64,000 nt of DNA, from positions 699,121 to 763,120 of the forward strand of contig NC_088779.1 in NCBI RefSeq assembly GCF_954871325.1, read 5' to 3'. The position numbers and the translations under genes were made by a program. A model generated the notes under the pieces. It searched no databases. It was given only the letters and a program-made list of their open reading frames with translations, and was not told where the DNA came from. Source of the DNA: Gordionus sp. m RMFG-2023. Lineage: Eukaryota > Nematomorpha > Gordioida > Chordodea > Parachordodidae. This document shows positions 21,119-33,561 of this stretch, piece after piece. The stretch's first letter is position 1, and each line of letters begins with the position of its first letter.

Positions 21119-21350
21119 AACACGATCAACATATAGCAATTAGTAAACAACGACCAATTTTTTTATGCAAATGAATGCAATAGGACATATTAATTTTTTT
21201 CAACACGAGTCCTTTCTACTACATATCATCCCCCAAGTAGTGGAACCACCAAGTTGGATTCAGAAAAAAAATATATGAATCTCACGTGATTCGAACCCAG
21301 AATCTTCAGGTTGAGGTATCTCAATCCGAAGGACAGGGCCAGAAGACGAT
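21119..21350 (-). mobile_element. SINE-like repeat copy 2 with tRNA-like head
   Basis: On the minus strand, GGGTTCGAATC (about 21294–21304) matches a tRNA B-box. About 45 bp upstream, TGGCCCTGTCC could be a decayed A-box. The body shares CATATAG, AAACAACGACCAA and TTCAGAAAAA with 9941–10170. This suggests a tRNA-derived SINE and not a working tRNA, as the stems do not close. Confidence 0.45.
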
Positions 21351-24300
21351 CTTCGAAAAACAATTTTTAACACGTGTTACCTCGAGCGTATCAAAATTTG
21401 ATTCGTTCAATATCACGCCAGGTTATATCTAACATTAACTTAATATATAGGTGAACACGATGGGGACAAAAAAATCAATTTTTTCGCTACAAGATAGTTT
21501 TAATTTTTTGATCATAAACGATGGTGGAGCTCCCGAGGGTAGTTAACGCTAAATCACTTAACTGTAAGCCAACTTAAATATGACTTAGCCAACATAGCTT
21601 ATAGAACTTAAACCCCTAAGTTCAGTCTCAGCTTGAAATAAAAATAGAGGCGGGCTTCCGGTCAAAGAAACTAGTGTCCATTTTAATCAAACTAAAAGTT
21701 CGCCCTTTTTTAAATTAACTAAGATCAAATCCCAAAGTGGAAGAAAATAATTTTTTTAAATCAGCGAGTTCTTAATATCCAAAGTTCCCGATAATTGAAG
21801 ATTTTATAGATTCGATTTAATATATATATATTTATATATAAAATTAGATAAAATTACCTGATATTGTCGATAAAAATATTAGTAGTAATAGGTGAAAGTT
21901 ATTTTTTATGCGAGGAAGGTGATTCGGTGACAGATTTTCCGAGGATTCCAATCTCTTCCTCAAAATTCCTTCGGTATTATTACGCGTCATTTGGGGACAG
22001 GAAGAGAACGGGTAAAAGATGAGAGAATGATTTTCTTTATGGCATATAACAAAATATGAATATTTATTCCCGAAAATCTTAACCTTTTTTAATTAAAAAA
22101 AAATATTAAATAAAAATTAATAATGATTCAATAATTTTTGTGCCTTTTATTTACTTTAATATTTTTTTATATATATCAAAAAGTTTTTCGTTTTTGAAAT
22201 CAAATATTTAAAAATAAAATAAAAATTAATCATAATTCAATATTACATTAAAATGAGTTATAAAACTAATATCATTCTTATTACATAAATAAAAATATGA
22301 AAAATAAATAAATATATTAATTTTAAAAAGTCACTTCAACCCCACCCCACATTCCTTTTGAAGATTGACATTTGTTTTATTGAAATCAGGTCCGAAAAAG
22401 TGTGAATTGGTTCATTGAGCCCCATAAAAAAATTAATTGGGGTCTTTGGACTAAAGCTAGTGTTGTTTCGCCCATTTTAGCCGATTTCTGAAAAAAGGCT
22501 CTATTTTATGCCGGGTTCAAACAAAGGTGATCTCAATTCTTAGAACGGGCTGAGCCGAAAAAAGCCTTATTTTTCTAAATTTCAGGTTTTCATATGGCTC
22601 CATAAATTATATACAATATTTATTTTAACTTTACCATGTTTCTTATAAAATAAATAACACTTTATTGATCCTTCTTAAACGCGTTACTGAGTTATTTACT
22701 CGATTTTCGGCCTTACAATTTGATTTGACTTATATAATTTATCGGCCGGTTGGTGGTTATAAAGTCGTAAGATTTTAAAAATCCGGGAGGACAAAACCCG
22801 AGCCAACCCGGGCCACCCTAACCGGGTCCGAAAAAATAAATAAATTTGATGACATCACAATTAAAATTGAAAAATCATTTCTTGGGATGGTGTAAGTCGG
22901 GAATCTAGATTGAATCACATCCGCAACACAAAACCGAACCTATATAAAGTTTGCAACTCGAACATGATAAGTATCTTAAAAAAGGTAGGTGAACCCTTTT
23001 GAACCTTTGTATTGACAATCAGTCAGTTTGATTGGCTTTCTGTATATCATATTATATGGTAGTAACTTACCCGAGTCTAGCGTATAAAAGTTGATACTTT
23101 GCAGGGAATGCATACTGATATATGCTCCCCTTTTCCTTTTTATATCTCTAACCAAGTTTGAATGGGAAAATGTTCGAACCCGGTTTTAAGGATTCGAACC
23201 CGGTTTTAAAGATTCGAACCGAACGAGTATTATTATTCTGAATCTAAACCACTATTCGATGTGAATCCGTTCGTTTAAAATTCCCCATTACGGCTCATAT
23301 TTTTCGGTTTACTTGGAAATGATATACAAAAATATACAGCTTATTCAAAAAATGAAAATACCCAGCGTCAAGGTTTTAGCCAAAAATAGAGTCGAACTTG
23401 AAAAAGTAGATAAAATATTCGACCCTCTGAAAACCTTCGATTAAAGGACAATCATATGATGTTGGGCACTTCATTAATCGCAAGATTTAAATAATAAAGT
23501 GCCAGATTAACGCCATCTACAATTATATTTAAAATTACCCGGGTAGGTTTGGCCAAAAATATAGTCGAACTTGAAAAAGTTTAAAAAAATATATATATTT
23601 AAATCTGGGGCTTAAAATTTAGACGTTTGAAGGCTTTTGATAAAAGTACAGTCATATGATTTTGGGCACTTTAATCTTAAGATTTCAAAAAAGAAAGAAG
23701 TGAATCTTAAATTCCAAGTATAACGCCATCTACAATCATAATTAGAATATAATCATTTAGTTATCTATCATATTTACTTAATGACTAATGAGTAATGACA
23801 CACTTTTTCTATCACTCCTCCTAATTAAATTATTTTCAAAAATTTTATTTTTGTATTTAGTTTTATTAACTAATTTTTGTGTTTGTCATCTATTCGCTAT
23901 TTTCTCGAATCTATGCTACAAATATTTAGTCGAATTCTCAAAATGGAGGGCAGGCATGCTGTCGTTAATATTATGAAATTTTTTCAAGAATTACATTAAT
24001 ATATTTATTTTTTTTAAATCACATGTTTAATTTTTAACAAAAAAGACAAAATTGAATAAAATTTGTTTTTCTTTTAAAAAATAATAAAAAGAAAAGGGTT
24101 GATTTGTGTACGAGTCAAGGAAATATATATTTTTAAAAAAAAATAAATTAATTTAAATATTTTTTAAAAAAATCTAATTTAATTATTATTTTTTTAGATT
24201 TAACATCTATTTAAAGACTTCCGGAAAACTCGAGTTTTCTTAGGAATCACTAAAGCTACACGCAAGAATATGGAGATAAAGTTGCGTTCTCTTTATGACC

Positions 24301-26257
24301 CTCGTTATATTAGCAATTGTCCAAAACTTAATCGCACCTTTTATATTGCTTAACATGAATCTCTCCTTACAGTGCCTTAAAATATCTTGATTCATCATTT
24401 GCTAGCATTTTATTTTTAAGGAGGTCTTCTTTTCTTTCCTCGATATCATGTCAGTGGATGCATGAATGGGGCGGACAGGCAATTCATATTTATATATTTC
24501 AGAAGAGAGATTTACTAAGAAGATACAGTATACAAATTATCTAGGGGAGCCTGGGGTAAATCTTGGCCTGTTCCTTCAAATTATTGGCTGCTCTGCATCT
24601 AGTTCTCGCATAATATTTCCGATGTATTCATGGGGTCTTCGCTAGATAATTATGTCCGAACTCCAAACTATCAGAAGCCGTTTATTGTCATTAGCCCCTT
24701 TGCTTTAGTTATTTAGGCTTATATGTTATTTCTAACTTATTTACTCCTAACATTAATTACAGCATTCGACCCATAAGGGTGGTTTTTTTTTTCATTTTAT
24801 TTTTTGGGGGGATGTAAAATATTATTTTTTGGCTGATAAAGTATTCATTTACATGACTTTTAAAATAACTATTTCTCACGAAATTATGTTTAAATGAATA
24901 TTTTAAAAAAAATCGTATTGAATTACATGTGAAAATAAATAAATTAGCAAGTGACAAAATTATGGATAATATGGGACAATATTCTTGTCATTTAAAGTTA
25001 TGATTTATTTAATTATTTGTAATAAATGGCTTATTTTCGTAGCAACTAATAGTTAAAAATTATAAATTTGAATGGAGGAATCAAAAAGAGAAGAAAAAAA
25101 AATTAACGAAAGAAGAAAAAAAAAGAAGGCAATAAGATTAGAAACAGATCGGAAAAAGAATAGAAATTTTCTTTTAAATAAAAAGATTGGAAAGAAATTT
25201 TAAAAAAAATAAAAAATAAACATTAAAAAAAAATTTTTGTATCTAAAGCCTGTATTTTAAGAATAATTGTGTTTTTTGTATAATTGAATTTTATTATTTT
25301 TTGACATAAAAAATATATGAATAAAAGCAATTCTTATTTACATAACATGATAACTTAATTAAACTTGTATTTTTATATTATATCTAATATAAATAAGTTA
25401 TTATTACATAATCAAAATGTCTTATAAAGATGTTAGTTTATAATAGCAAATATTTTTAACGAAGAATTGTAATAATTCTTCCATTTTTTAATGTTAAATG
25501 AAAGCTTCCTTTTTTTCAAGTTTAATCTAACGTTTTTAATTTGATAAAGTGATATCAGAGTTGAGGGTGGGTGATTTTGTAACGTAGAACGGTTAAGAAA
25601 TGTCCCGGACAATAATACCCACTTGACAATTAAAATCCATTAGTTTTTTTTTGACTTCCCGTGAGTATCTGTAAGACTAATTTTGAGATTAACGCGATAC
25701 TCATAGCTCCACTTGAAAAAAAAAGTTTGTACGTTACCATATTTGTTCAAAAAATATCGCCATTGTTAGCCATTTTTAAAAAAGTAGCTTCAATACATTT
25801 AATATTTTAAAAAAAGCGTATAAATAAGAAGAATGTATATATAAAGAAAATTGAAAAATTTATTTTAAAAAAAATTATAAAAACGAATCTCTTAGGTCGC
25901 GTGTAAGGGCGTGAACCGTGAATAAAGATCAGGTTAGATTTTGCCCATAGCTATGGGCATTCATTGTGGGATCACCAATTTTTGATGAGATGTTACGGCC
26001 CTAAAAATTTATTATAGCCTTCAGAGCCGAAATGAGTGTTCTGACGGAATGATAAAAATTAAATTTGTTTTAAAAATAAAATTCAAATTTCCATGTCTCT
26101 CTTTTGGATAAATGGTCCGTCTATAACCCATGCCCATAAATTCAACTATTTCACATTCAAACGTCAAAAAAGAATATTGACATAAAATTATTACGTATAC
26201 TTTATTATTTATTTTGTTACATTTTAACAGGGTTATGCATTTGGACCTGTTGTCAAA

Positions 26258-26462
26258 TGCTGTTGTTAAACGGATAGATTTGAGTCGATTTTTTAAAACC
26301 GGCTTACTCAATATTTTATCCAGAAAGCAATCCTAAATATTTGGCTCATGAGTGGCACCGAGGTTTGGACATCTTTTAGCGAAATCTCGAATTTTCTGGC
26401 TAAAATATTGAGTTAGCCGTTTTTAAAAAATTGGCCCAAATGGAGCCCTTTGACAACGATAC
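26258..26462. mobile_element. MITE family B copy
   Basis: The left end is TGCTGTTGTTAAACGGAT and the right end GAGCCCTTTGACAACGATAC. TGAGTCGATTTTTTAAAACC and ATATTGAGTTAGCCG lie inside. It is more diverged than the copies at 1964 and 45190. Confidence 0.65.
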
Positions 26463-27081
26463 TGTAAAATATGATTAGGTCAATTGACCCATATTTGACC
26501 TGTCAAATTCAAATAAAAGTTAATTTTATTTTATATAAAATAGTTTATGATAAATCTATGTAATATTTTATAAATTAATGTTTCGCTCTATTCAATTTTT
26601 TATCATTTATTTTAAAATCAATTATTGGGTTAGAATATTCTTATTAATTTTATTGTTGTCGAAGTCGATTTCTTCCTAAGAAAATTGCCCAAAACTCACC
26701 AGTTTTTAAGATGAAGTAGGAATTTTTAGTAAAATATTACACCTATCTTAATGTTAAAAGTGAGGTAAAGCCTATTCCAATAACTTGAGGCCAAAATCTG
26801 ATGGTTTCTTATGAAAGTTACTGCTTTACACATATTTTGGCGAGTAAATATATATGGCAGCTTTTACTTCTAAAATTTATCACTTAACCTTCAGAAATGT
26901 CTAACTTGTATCATATCACATACGATACTAAACTTATATTGGGGATCCATAAATAATAATAGTTCTTTCTTTCTTTCTTTATTTGGATCGATTTATATAT
27001 TATTTTTTGTCAGATGGGAAAATATTAAAATAATAGCATGACATCTCGTTTTTTATTAAATCGGCCAAAGTACATTTATTC

Positions 27082-27244
27082 CTAGTGCTGTTACATGGCC
27101 CGATTAAGATTTTAGCCAAAATAATATTATGTAAACCTGGATATTTTGTTCATTGATGCTGAAAGGTTTGGACATTTGAAATCTCAAGGCTTACATAATA
27201 TTATTTTGGCGAAAATCTATCACCTTGAGCTTATAACAATACAA
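27082..27244. mobile_element. MITE family B-like degenerate copy
   Basis: It begins AGTGCTGTTACATGGCCCGA, carries AATATTATGTAAACCTGG facing GGCTTACATAATATTATTTT, and ends near GCTTATAACAATACAAG. The arms pair, but the end sequence has drifted. Confidence 0.4.
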
Positions 27245-28134
27245 GTAGTAAAGGTTAAAGAATAGTTTCAACTTTTAAATTTTTTTTCATATTATATATT
27301 ATTGGTAATTTCCATGGAACAAAAATCTTACTTCTTTAACAAATGCTTTCAGAGCTTACTTTCTGCATATTTATATTTGCTCCAAGCATTTTATTGACGA
27401 TGCCCATCTGTAATGATTGATATTTGTACTCAAAGTAATACAAAATTTGGTATTATTAATTATCTGTTAAAACCATGCTTTAGCAAAATTATTATATTTA
27501 TATCAAGATCCAATCAAAAATTTAAAAATGAAATTATTTTAATATAATTGTTAAACATTACGTGTTAATTAATTAAATATAACATTTTTGAGTATATAAC
27601 CGTTGACCACAAATACTCCTGTCAATTTAATTCATTTGACCGATCAACCCAGCATTTTAATATTAATATCATCCAAATCTAGAGCTGCAATCAGAAAGCT
27701 ATGCCCTTGACACGGGCAATAGCGCTTTTAAATTTATATAAAAATATTTTAAATACATGAAAAATTGCCAAATGAATATTTATTTATAGATTATATAAAA
27801 AAAAATACTGTTATTATTTATTAGTTGACGTTCTTGAATTAATTAGCGAGCACAAAGCTATTTATTAGAAAAATTTTCGATTTTTATTATAGCGTTTTAA
27901 AAGAAAGATATCGAATTCACTTAAATTTATTTTAAGTTTTGTTTTTAAGGCATCAACCAATTAGAAATTATCCTTTATAATCTTTTAGATATAATGAGAC
28001 TGGAAAATTCCGACTAAAAAAACACTTTATTACTTATAAGCCTTTAGTATTATAGATAATGCGGAGATACCAATCTTAAAATAATAGTCTCATAAAAATT
28101 AAATCTTTTACAAAAATTTTGGAAAAGTCGGTAG

Positions 28135-28915
28135 CTACCTAGCCATTAGTAAATATACGTCTAATCTTAACCCTAGCCATTATCATATATAAGCATCTAA
28201 CTCCCTATCCCTGAGCGATTATCTTTAATATGTATCTAACCCTAACTTATTATCTTAATATGCATCTAACCCTAACTTATTATCTTAATATGCATCTAAC
28301 CCTAACTTATTATCTTAATATGCATCTAACCCTCTAACCATGAGCCATTATCTTTAATATGTATCTAACACTAACTTATTATCTTAAATATGCATCTAAC
28401 ATCTAACCATCAGCCATTATCTCTAATATGTATCTAACCCTAACTTATTATCTTAAATATGCATCTAACCCTCTAACCATGAGCCATTATCTTTAATATG
28501 TATCTAACCCTAACTTATTATCTTAAATATGCATCTACCATGAGCCATTATCTCTAATATGTATCTAACCCTAACTTATTATCTTAAATATGCATCTAAC
28601 CCTCTAACCATGAGCCATTATCTTTAATGTGTATCTAATCCAAACCCATTATCTAAAAATGCATCTAACACCTTAATCCTGAACAATTATCTTATAATGC
28701 GTCCAAACCCCTAAACCATTATCTTAAATATGCATCCAACAATCTATCCCTGAACCAATACCTTTAATATGTATCTAACCCTAACCCATTATCTTAAATA
28801 TGCAACTAACATCTAAACATCAGCCATTATCTTTGTATCTAATCTAAACCCATTATCTTAAATTAGCATCTAACTCCCTAACCCTGCGCGATTATCTTTA
28901 ATATTCATCTATCTT
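28135..28915. repeat. Minisatellite with CTAACCCTAAC-containing units
   Basis: Tandem units combine two modules, roughly CCATTATCTTTAATATGTAT + CTAACCCTAACTTATTATC and TTAAATATGCATCTAACCCT + CTAACCATGAG. The full period is about 80 bp, with a shorter ~36-bp period near 28240–28330. Units are cleaner in the centre and more diverged at both ends. The CTAACCCTAAC core resembles telomeric repeats but is never in perfect hexamer array. Confidence 0.9.
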
Positions 28916-30931
28916 AATCAGTATCTCTAGAAACTATTTTAATAGTCCAAAAGAGGGATGATTTCACAAAAATATTTTCCTAACTGGTAATCGAATCGAA
29001 CAAAAGAAAAAAAAATATGATATAAAATAATGGCTATTAGTTTTAGCAAAATTTACTCTTGAAAGAATGGAATAATAAAGTTTTACAGCTATAAAAAAAA
29101 ATTAAGATAAGATATTATAAAAAGTATCTATAATAAATTATTAGAATGATTATTTATAAATAAGATGACATAATATAAAATAATGACATTATATATTTAA
29201 AAAAAAAGGTTTCAGTACACTGAATATAGGTAAAAATAATAATATCATATTTTGGACGGACAAAATGTAAAATTTAACAAAATATTAAATACTACACAAT
29301 TTATATTTGATAATGATGATTGGCTGGCTACCAAACAAAAATATCTAGGCTTTTAGACGAGATCAAAATCTATTAGTGTTTTGGCACATATGCTCCTTTT
29401 GCAGGCTAAATGCAGGAATTCGCAAATGATCTAAAATTCATTAATTAAGTAAAAAAAATTTTTTAAATATAATATACAAAAGCCTGGGATCAAACTAAAA
29501 TAATCTTACAGGCCAGCCCAAAATCCAATCTTTTTTCCGCAAACCTTTAATAATTGTTTTGTCCTAATCCCCCAAAAATGTATAAAAGTAAATTTCCTAT
29601 TTTATTTTTTTAAAATCCTTTCAATTCCCGAGTCCAGTGGGGAATTTAAATTTTTTTTTACGCTTTCAAGACGTGCAGCGCTCTATTGTGTTCTAAAGAA
29701 AATGCACTACAAATAGTGTAACGTCTGAAAAAAATTTGGGGGCCAAACAAACCGGGCAAAAAAGATACGGGTCAGGTCGGACAAAATTTTCTTTCGCATA
29801 TATATATATATATTTGATGAATCTCTGATATTTCATATAGGTGATAATTCATAAAGTATAGTGTTTTTAATTTAAAGCCACTCACAAGGTTTATAAATAG
29901 TTGTTTGTTTTTGGTGTTCAACAACGCATATTTTGGTTTAGGGCCTTGTAATTTAAAAATAAAAAACGAGCTAGGCAACCTTAGTAAAAAAATTAAAACT
30001 CCGGGCCTAAAAATCCTCTTACTCGAAAATTTATTATCTTTAATCTTGTTTGAAATATACCTTTTGTACTTGTAGAGTTTAGGATAATTGGCATTATGAG
30101 TTTCAAACGATTTAAAATGGTTTTTGCAATACTGGTTATACTATTCCAAACCATTTTTATAAAATCAATTTTTTGAGGTGTTTAAAAAATTTTTTTTGAA
30201 AACTATTAGCGCCATCTTTCGTTTAAGTTTTTATAGTTATTTAAAATACAAAAAATTATAGCGTCATTTTTTAGTGATCTATAAAAATAATTAAACTTTT
30301 ATAGCTAAATTTTAGATAAGGGATGGTATAAATTGTCACGAAATATTACTAATCTTTCAGAATATATCATTTAAAATAATAATTAAACATACATTTTTTA
30401 AATAAGGTTAATCTTTAAATCCATGATAATTTTCATTATTGTTAATTGTCTATCCCTGTAATTTACAGAGACTGTGAGCAATTCGTCAAATGAATAATCC
30501 ATAATTTTTAATTTAAAAATAAAATTATTTGTATAATCAGTACCGTCCGTCGTTCCTCTCCTAAAAAAATAAATTATTTTAATTTATTTACTTTTTTTTT
30601 ACATAAACTAAAAAAAAGCGTGGATTTTATTTTATAAGCAAAATATTAAATAATGATTATAAAAAATTTAATATTTATTATATTATAAAAAAATATAAAA
30701 AATCTAACTTTGTAAAAAAGTAAATTTTCAAACAAATACAATTAATGATTTAAAATTTTCGGATGGTACCACACTCTCGTCTCGGGTGATGTATTATTTT
30801 TTTTATATGTTATTTATATTTTTTTAAAATAAATAATAACATTTTTTTAAATGGATACCTTATGTATGATTAAACTTGTGAATGAGTTTTGTCAAAATAA
30901 ACATTTAATATCGTCAGGAATTACAAAATAG
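28916..30931. other. AT-rich spacer, no gene seen
   Basis: Only short frames, homopolymers and a TA tract (near 29802–29813) are present. No repeat family was recognised with confidence. Confidence 0.4.
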
Positions 30932-31453
30932 TTTAGTGATCTGCATCGGGGCTTATTTTTGAAACCGATCCGGCCCGAAATTTTTTTAATAAATTTTGCC
31001 GACCCGGCACGAACTCGAAAAAAATTTACCGGCTAAGGCCCGATTTATTATAAATAATTATAAATAAACGATAAATATGTTATATGGCGTCTAGTTTCTA
31101 TAAATTGTTCTAGGTATATGCATATTATTATTATTGTTATTAATTTAAAAGAAAATAATATTGATTTTTTTTAATGTATTAATATATTTTTTTTTTTATT
31201 GATTGATTGTTAGATTTTAGTTTTTGAAAAATAAAAGATTTTTAAGATAATCTCAAAAGTGTTCTAGATTTTTAAGTATAATCTCAAAATAAATAAAATC
31301 GAAATAAAATTTTTTTACATAAAATTGATAAATTTAGATAAAAAAATTTATCAGGCCTAAGCTCGACCCGGCCCGGCCCGAATTTTTTTTAAAAATATAG
31401 GCCCGAAGCCCGTTCGGACCAGGTACGGGCCGGGCCTACTCTTGCAGATCTTT
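30932..31453. mobile_element. GC-rich foldback element (family D), longest copy
   Basis: It starts AGTGATCTGCATCGGGGCTT and ends CGGGCCTACTCTTGCAGATC, so GATCTGCA and TGCAGATC form the outer inverted repeat. Inner arms carry GACCCGGCACGAACTCG on the left, and CGACCCGGCCCGGCCCGAA followed by CGGGCCGGGCC on the right. The ~300-bp middle is AT-rich. No transposase is visible. Confidence 0.65.
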
Positions 31454-32112
31454 AATATACTTCGTGCAATATCATATTGATACTTCGGTAGAAAAAAAAA
31501 ACAAAAGTTTGCCATACCGATGAAATAAGTGTGTCGTAGACCTTTTTTTAATTATTATGATCTTCATTTTGGCTCAAGCCGAAATTTATTTAAGATTTGT
31601 GTCGGTAAACGGCTGAAAACTCATCTAGTTTTCGAGTCTAAAATTGACTCAGGCCGGCTTTTTGAGTCAAATTTAGCTCGAGTGGGCTCATAACTTGATT
31701 CGAAATTTATTTATTTGTTAGCGTTGTTAAACGGCTAGCCGGATTAGCCTTGAATCGGCTTGAGCCATCGATGAGCCGGCTTGAGTCTGAGCCGATATTT
31801 TGGCTCAAAATCTGGCTGAGTTTTCGGCTAAGCCGGCTTGGCTCAGCCATTTAACAAAACTAGTTAATACTTGTAGAAACTATTTTTTAACATCATTACA
31901 TGGATTTTTTTAATCGGGTGATTCATTTATTTTTATAAATTTGTAAAGAAGAAAAAAGAAAGATATTTGTTTTTTTTCTTCTTCAAATCAAATTATTTGT
32001 TAAAATTATCAATGATATTTTGAACATATCATTTTATAAATAAAAAAATGTGTTAGAAGAAAAAATGGATACCGATCAAGTTGACAGTCCTATCAGATTG
32101 ACTAGTAGACTC

Positions 32113-32422
32113 AAATGACGTATAATAATACCTAGACTGACGATGCGTTCATTAAAAGTGTACATAAAAACAGCTGGGGACGCCATTTTAAAAATTTTAA
32201 ACGAGAGGGCCATTCCTAAGTCCGATGCGAACTTTATTAAAGGATTGCCTAGCCATCGAGATAATAAGGAAGCAAGTTATCAATTTAATAGTAGTTTTTA
32301 ACATGAGAATAATTACTTTATGTGCCAAAATGGCGGGTCCAGCTGATTTGCATTCAACGACGTTTTCAAATGCATTATTACAAATGCATCGTCAGGCTAA
32401 GTATTATTATTATATGTCATTG
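32113..32422 (+). mobile_element. MITE family A copy 4
   Basis: It begins AAATGACGTATAATAATACC and ends ATTATTATTATATGTCATTG, with TAGACTGACGATGCGTTCAT at the left and GCATCGTCAGGCTAAG at the right. Internal blocks CAGCTGGGGACGCC and CCAAAATGGCGGGTCCAGC are shared with copies 1–3. It is one of the best-preserved copies. Confidence 0.85.
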
Positions 32423-32759
32423 AGTATACTACAAATTTTTTTTTAGATATCTACCATTATTTACTACATTTTTTTTAAAAAATTCTAATATCTAACCTAT
32501 AACATTAAATCTCCTCAAAAAATCAAAATAAGTCCCGATATTTCTTCAAATTTTAAAAAGAGGGGTTCTAGTTTCTAACTTAGCATATGAGATACCCCAA
32601 GTTGATCCTTTATCCAGTACTCTAAGCCAAGTCACTCCGCAAAGTTCCCAGACATATTAAAATGAATATTACTTGAATATGTTTATTTTTATTTGTCTGT
32701 CAGACCCCACACTAGTGTTTTTTTATGATCGCATTAAAAAGTTTGATAGTAGGTAAATA

Positions 32760-32850
32760 TTAAATTTTATCGTGGTTTAACCCAAAAAAGTGCATCGACC
32801 GAATGGTAGAAATACCGTCTAACACTGAGTTCAATATCCGTTCGAGTATC
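32760..32850 (+). mobile_element. Possible tRNA-derived SINE head
   Basis: GAATGGTAGAAATACCGTCT followed ~30 bp later by CCGTTCGAGTATC has the spacing of A- and B-box elements. The acceptor and T stems do not close, so this is not proposed as a working tRNA gene. Confidence 0.25.
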
Positions 32851-33011
32851 ATACTCTGAGTCTTGGAATTCATAACCTAATTCCGCGAAAGATTAAGATT
32901 AATAACTTTCTTATAACATGAACATAAACCTTAAACTACAATAATATAAGTAGAGAGAATTTTCAAATTTAAAATAGGAGAAAAATAACTTTGGAATAGG
33001 CTTAAGTGGTC

Positions 33012-33128
33012 ACAATCACAGTGGGATATGATCTAATACAATTTAACAGCTGATCTATATTTTAAAAAAATTTAAAAATCGATCAGCTGTTAAATCTTGT
33101 AAGATCGGGGATCCCACTATGATACGGG
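33012..33128. repeat. Short inverted repeat, ~36-bp arms
   Basis: AGTGGGATATGATCT…TTTAACAGCTGATC on the left pairs with GATCAGCTGTTAAAT…GATCGGGGATCCCACT on the right, around ~28 bp of AT-rich loop. It may be a small MITE or a fold of the region just downstream of the meckelin stop. Confidence 0.7.
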
Positions 33129-33561
33129 TTAATACTTACGGGAACCAAAACCAGAACCCATTTTAAAGGATCATAAAATCGATTTTTTTTATTCCTATTT
33201 GAGCTTTCTCAAAAAAAAAATAATCTTCATTTTAAAAAAATCTTCAAAGATTTTTGAAGAGCATTCTCAAAATCTGGTTTCTGTTTTAAAATGTTGGTTG
33301 CGTGAATTGATTTTTGTTAAGAGGGATTATTTCAATTATTTATTTTTTTATTTTCTTTAACAGTTTGGAAAACGGAATACTAGAAAACAGGGGTGAAATT
33401 TTAACAACCGAAAACCACTCCTCAAGGAACTGTGAGACAAGAACCACATTGAAGCAGATTTTTTTTCTTGAGACAAGGTTTTAAAGTTCTGATTAATAAA
33501 TTCGACTTTAATGGTTCCTTTTTTGGAACTCAATTATAAAAATTATAATCCATCTTTTAAA

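Larger units (their letters stand above)
19575..27081. other. Gene-free stretch upstream of the mosaic gene
   Basis: About 7.5 kb is mostly AT-rich with short, unsupported ORFs. The recognisable parts are the SINE-like copy (21119–21350), degenerate GAACCCGG repeats (22740–23290) and the MITE family B copy at 26258. Segment 24260–24760 is more mixed in composition, but I could not read a protein from it. The missing 5' exons of the mosaic gene may lie here. Confidence 0.4.

Noticed and set aside
21240-21350. Possible tRNA gene on the minus strand
   Set aside because: A B-box is present, but the acceptor and T stems do not pair, and the flanks match a dispersed repeat.
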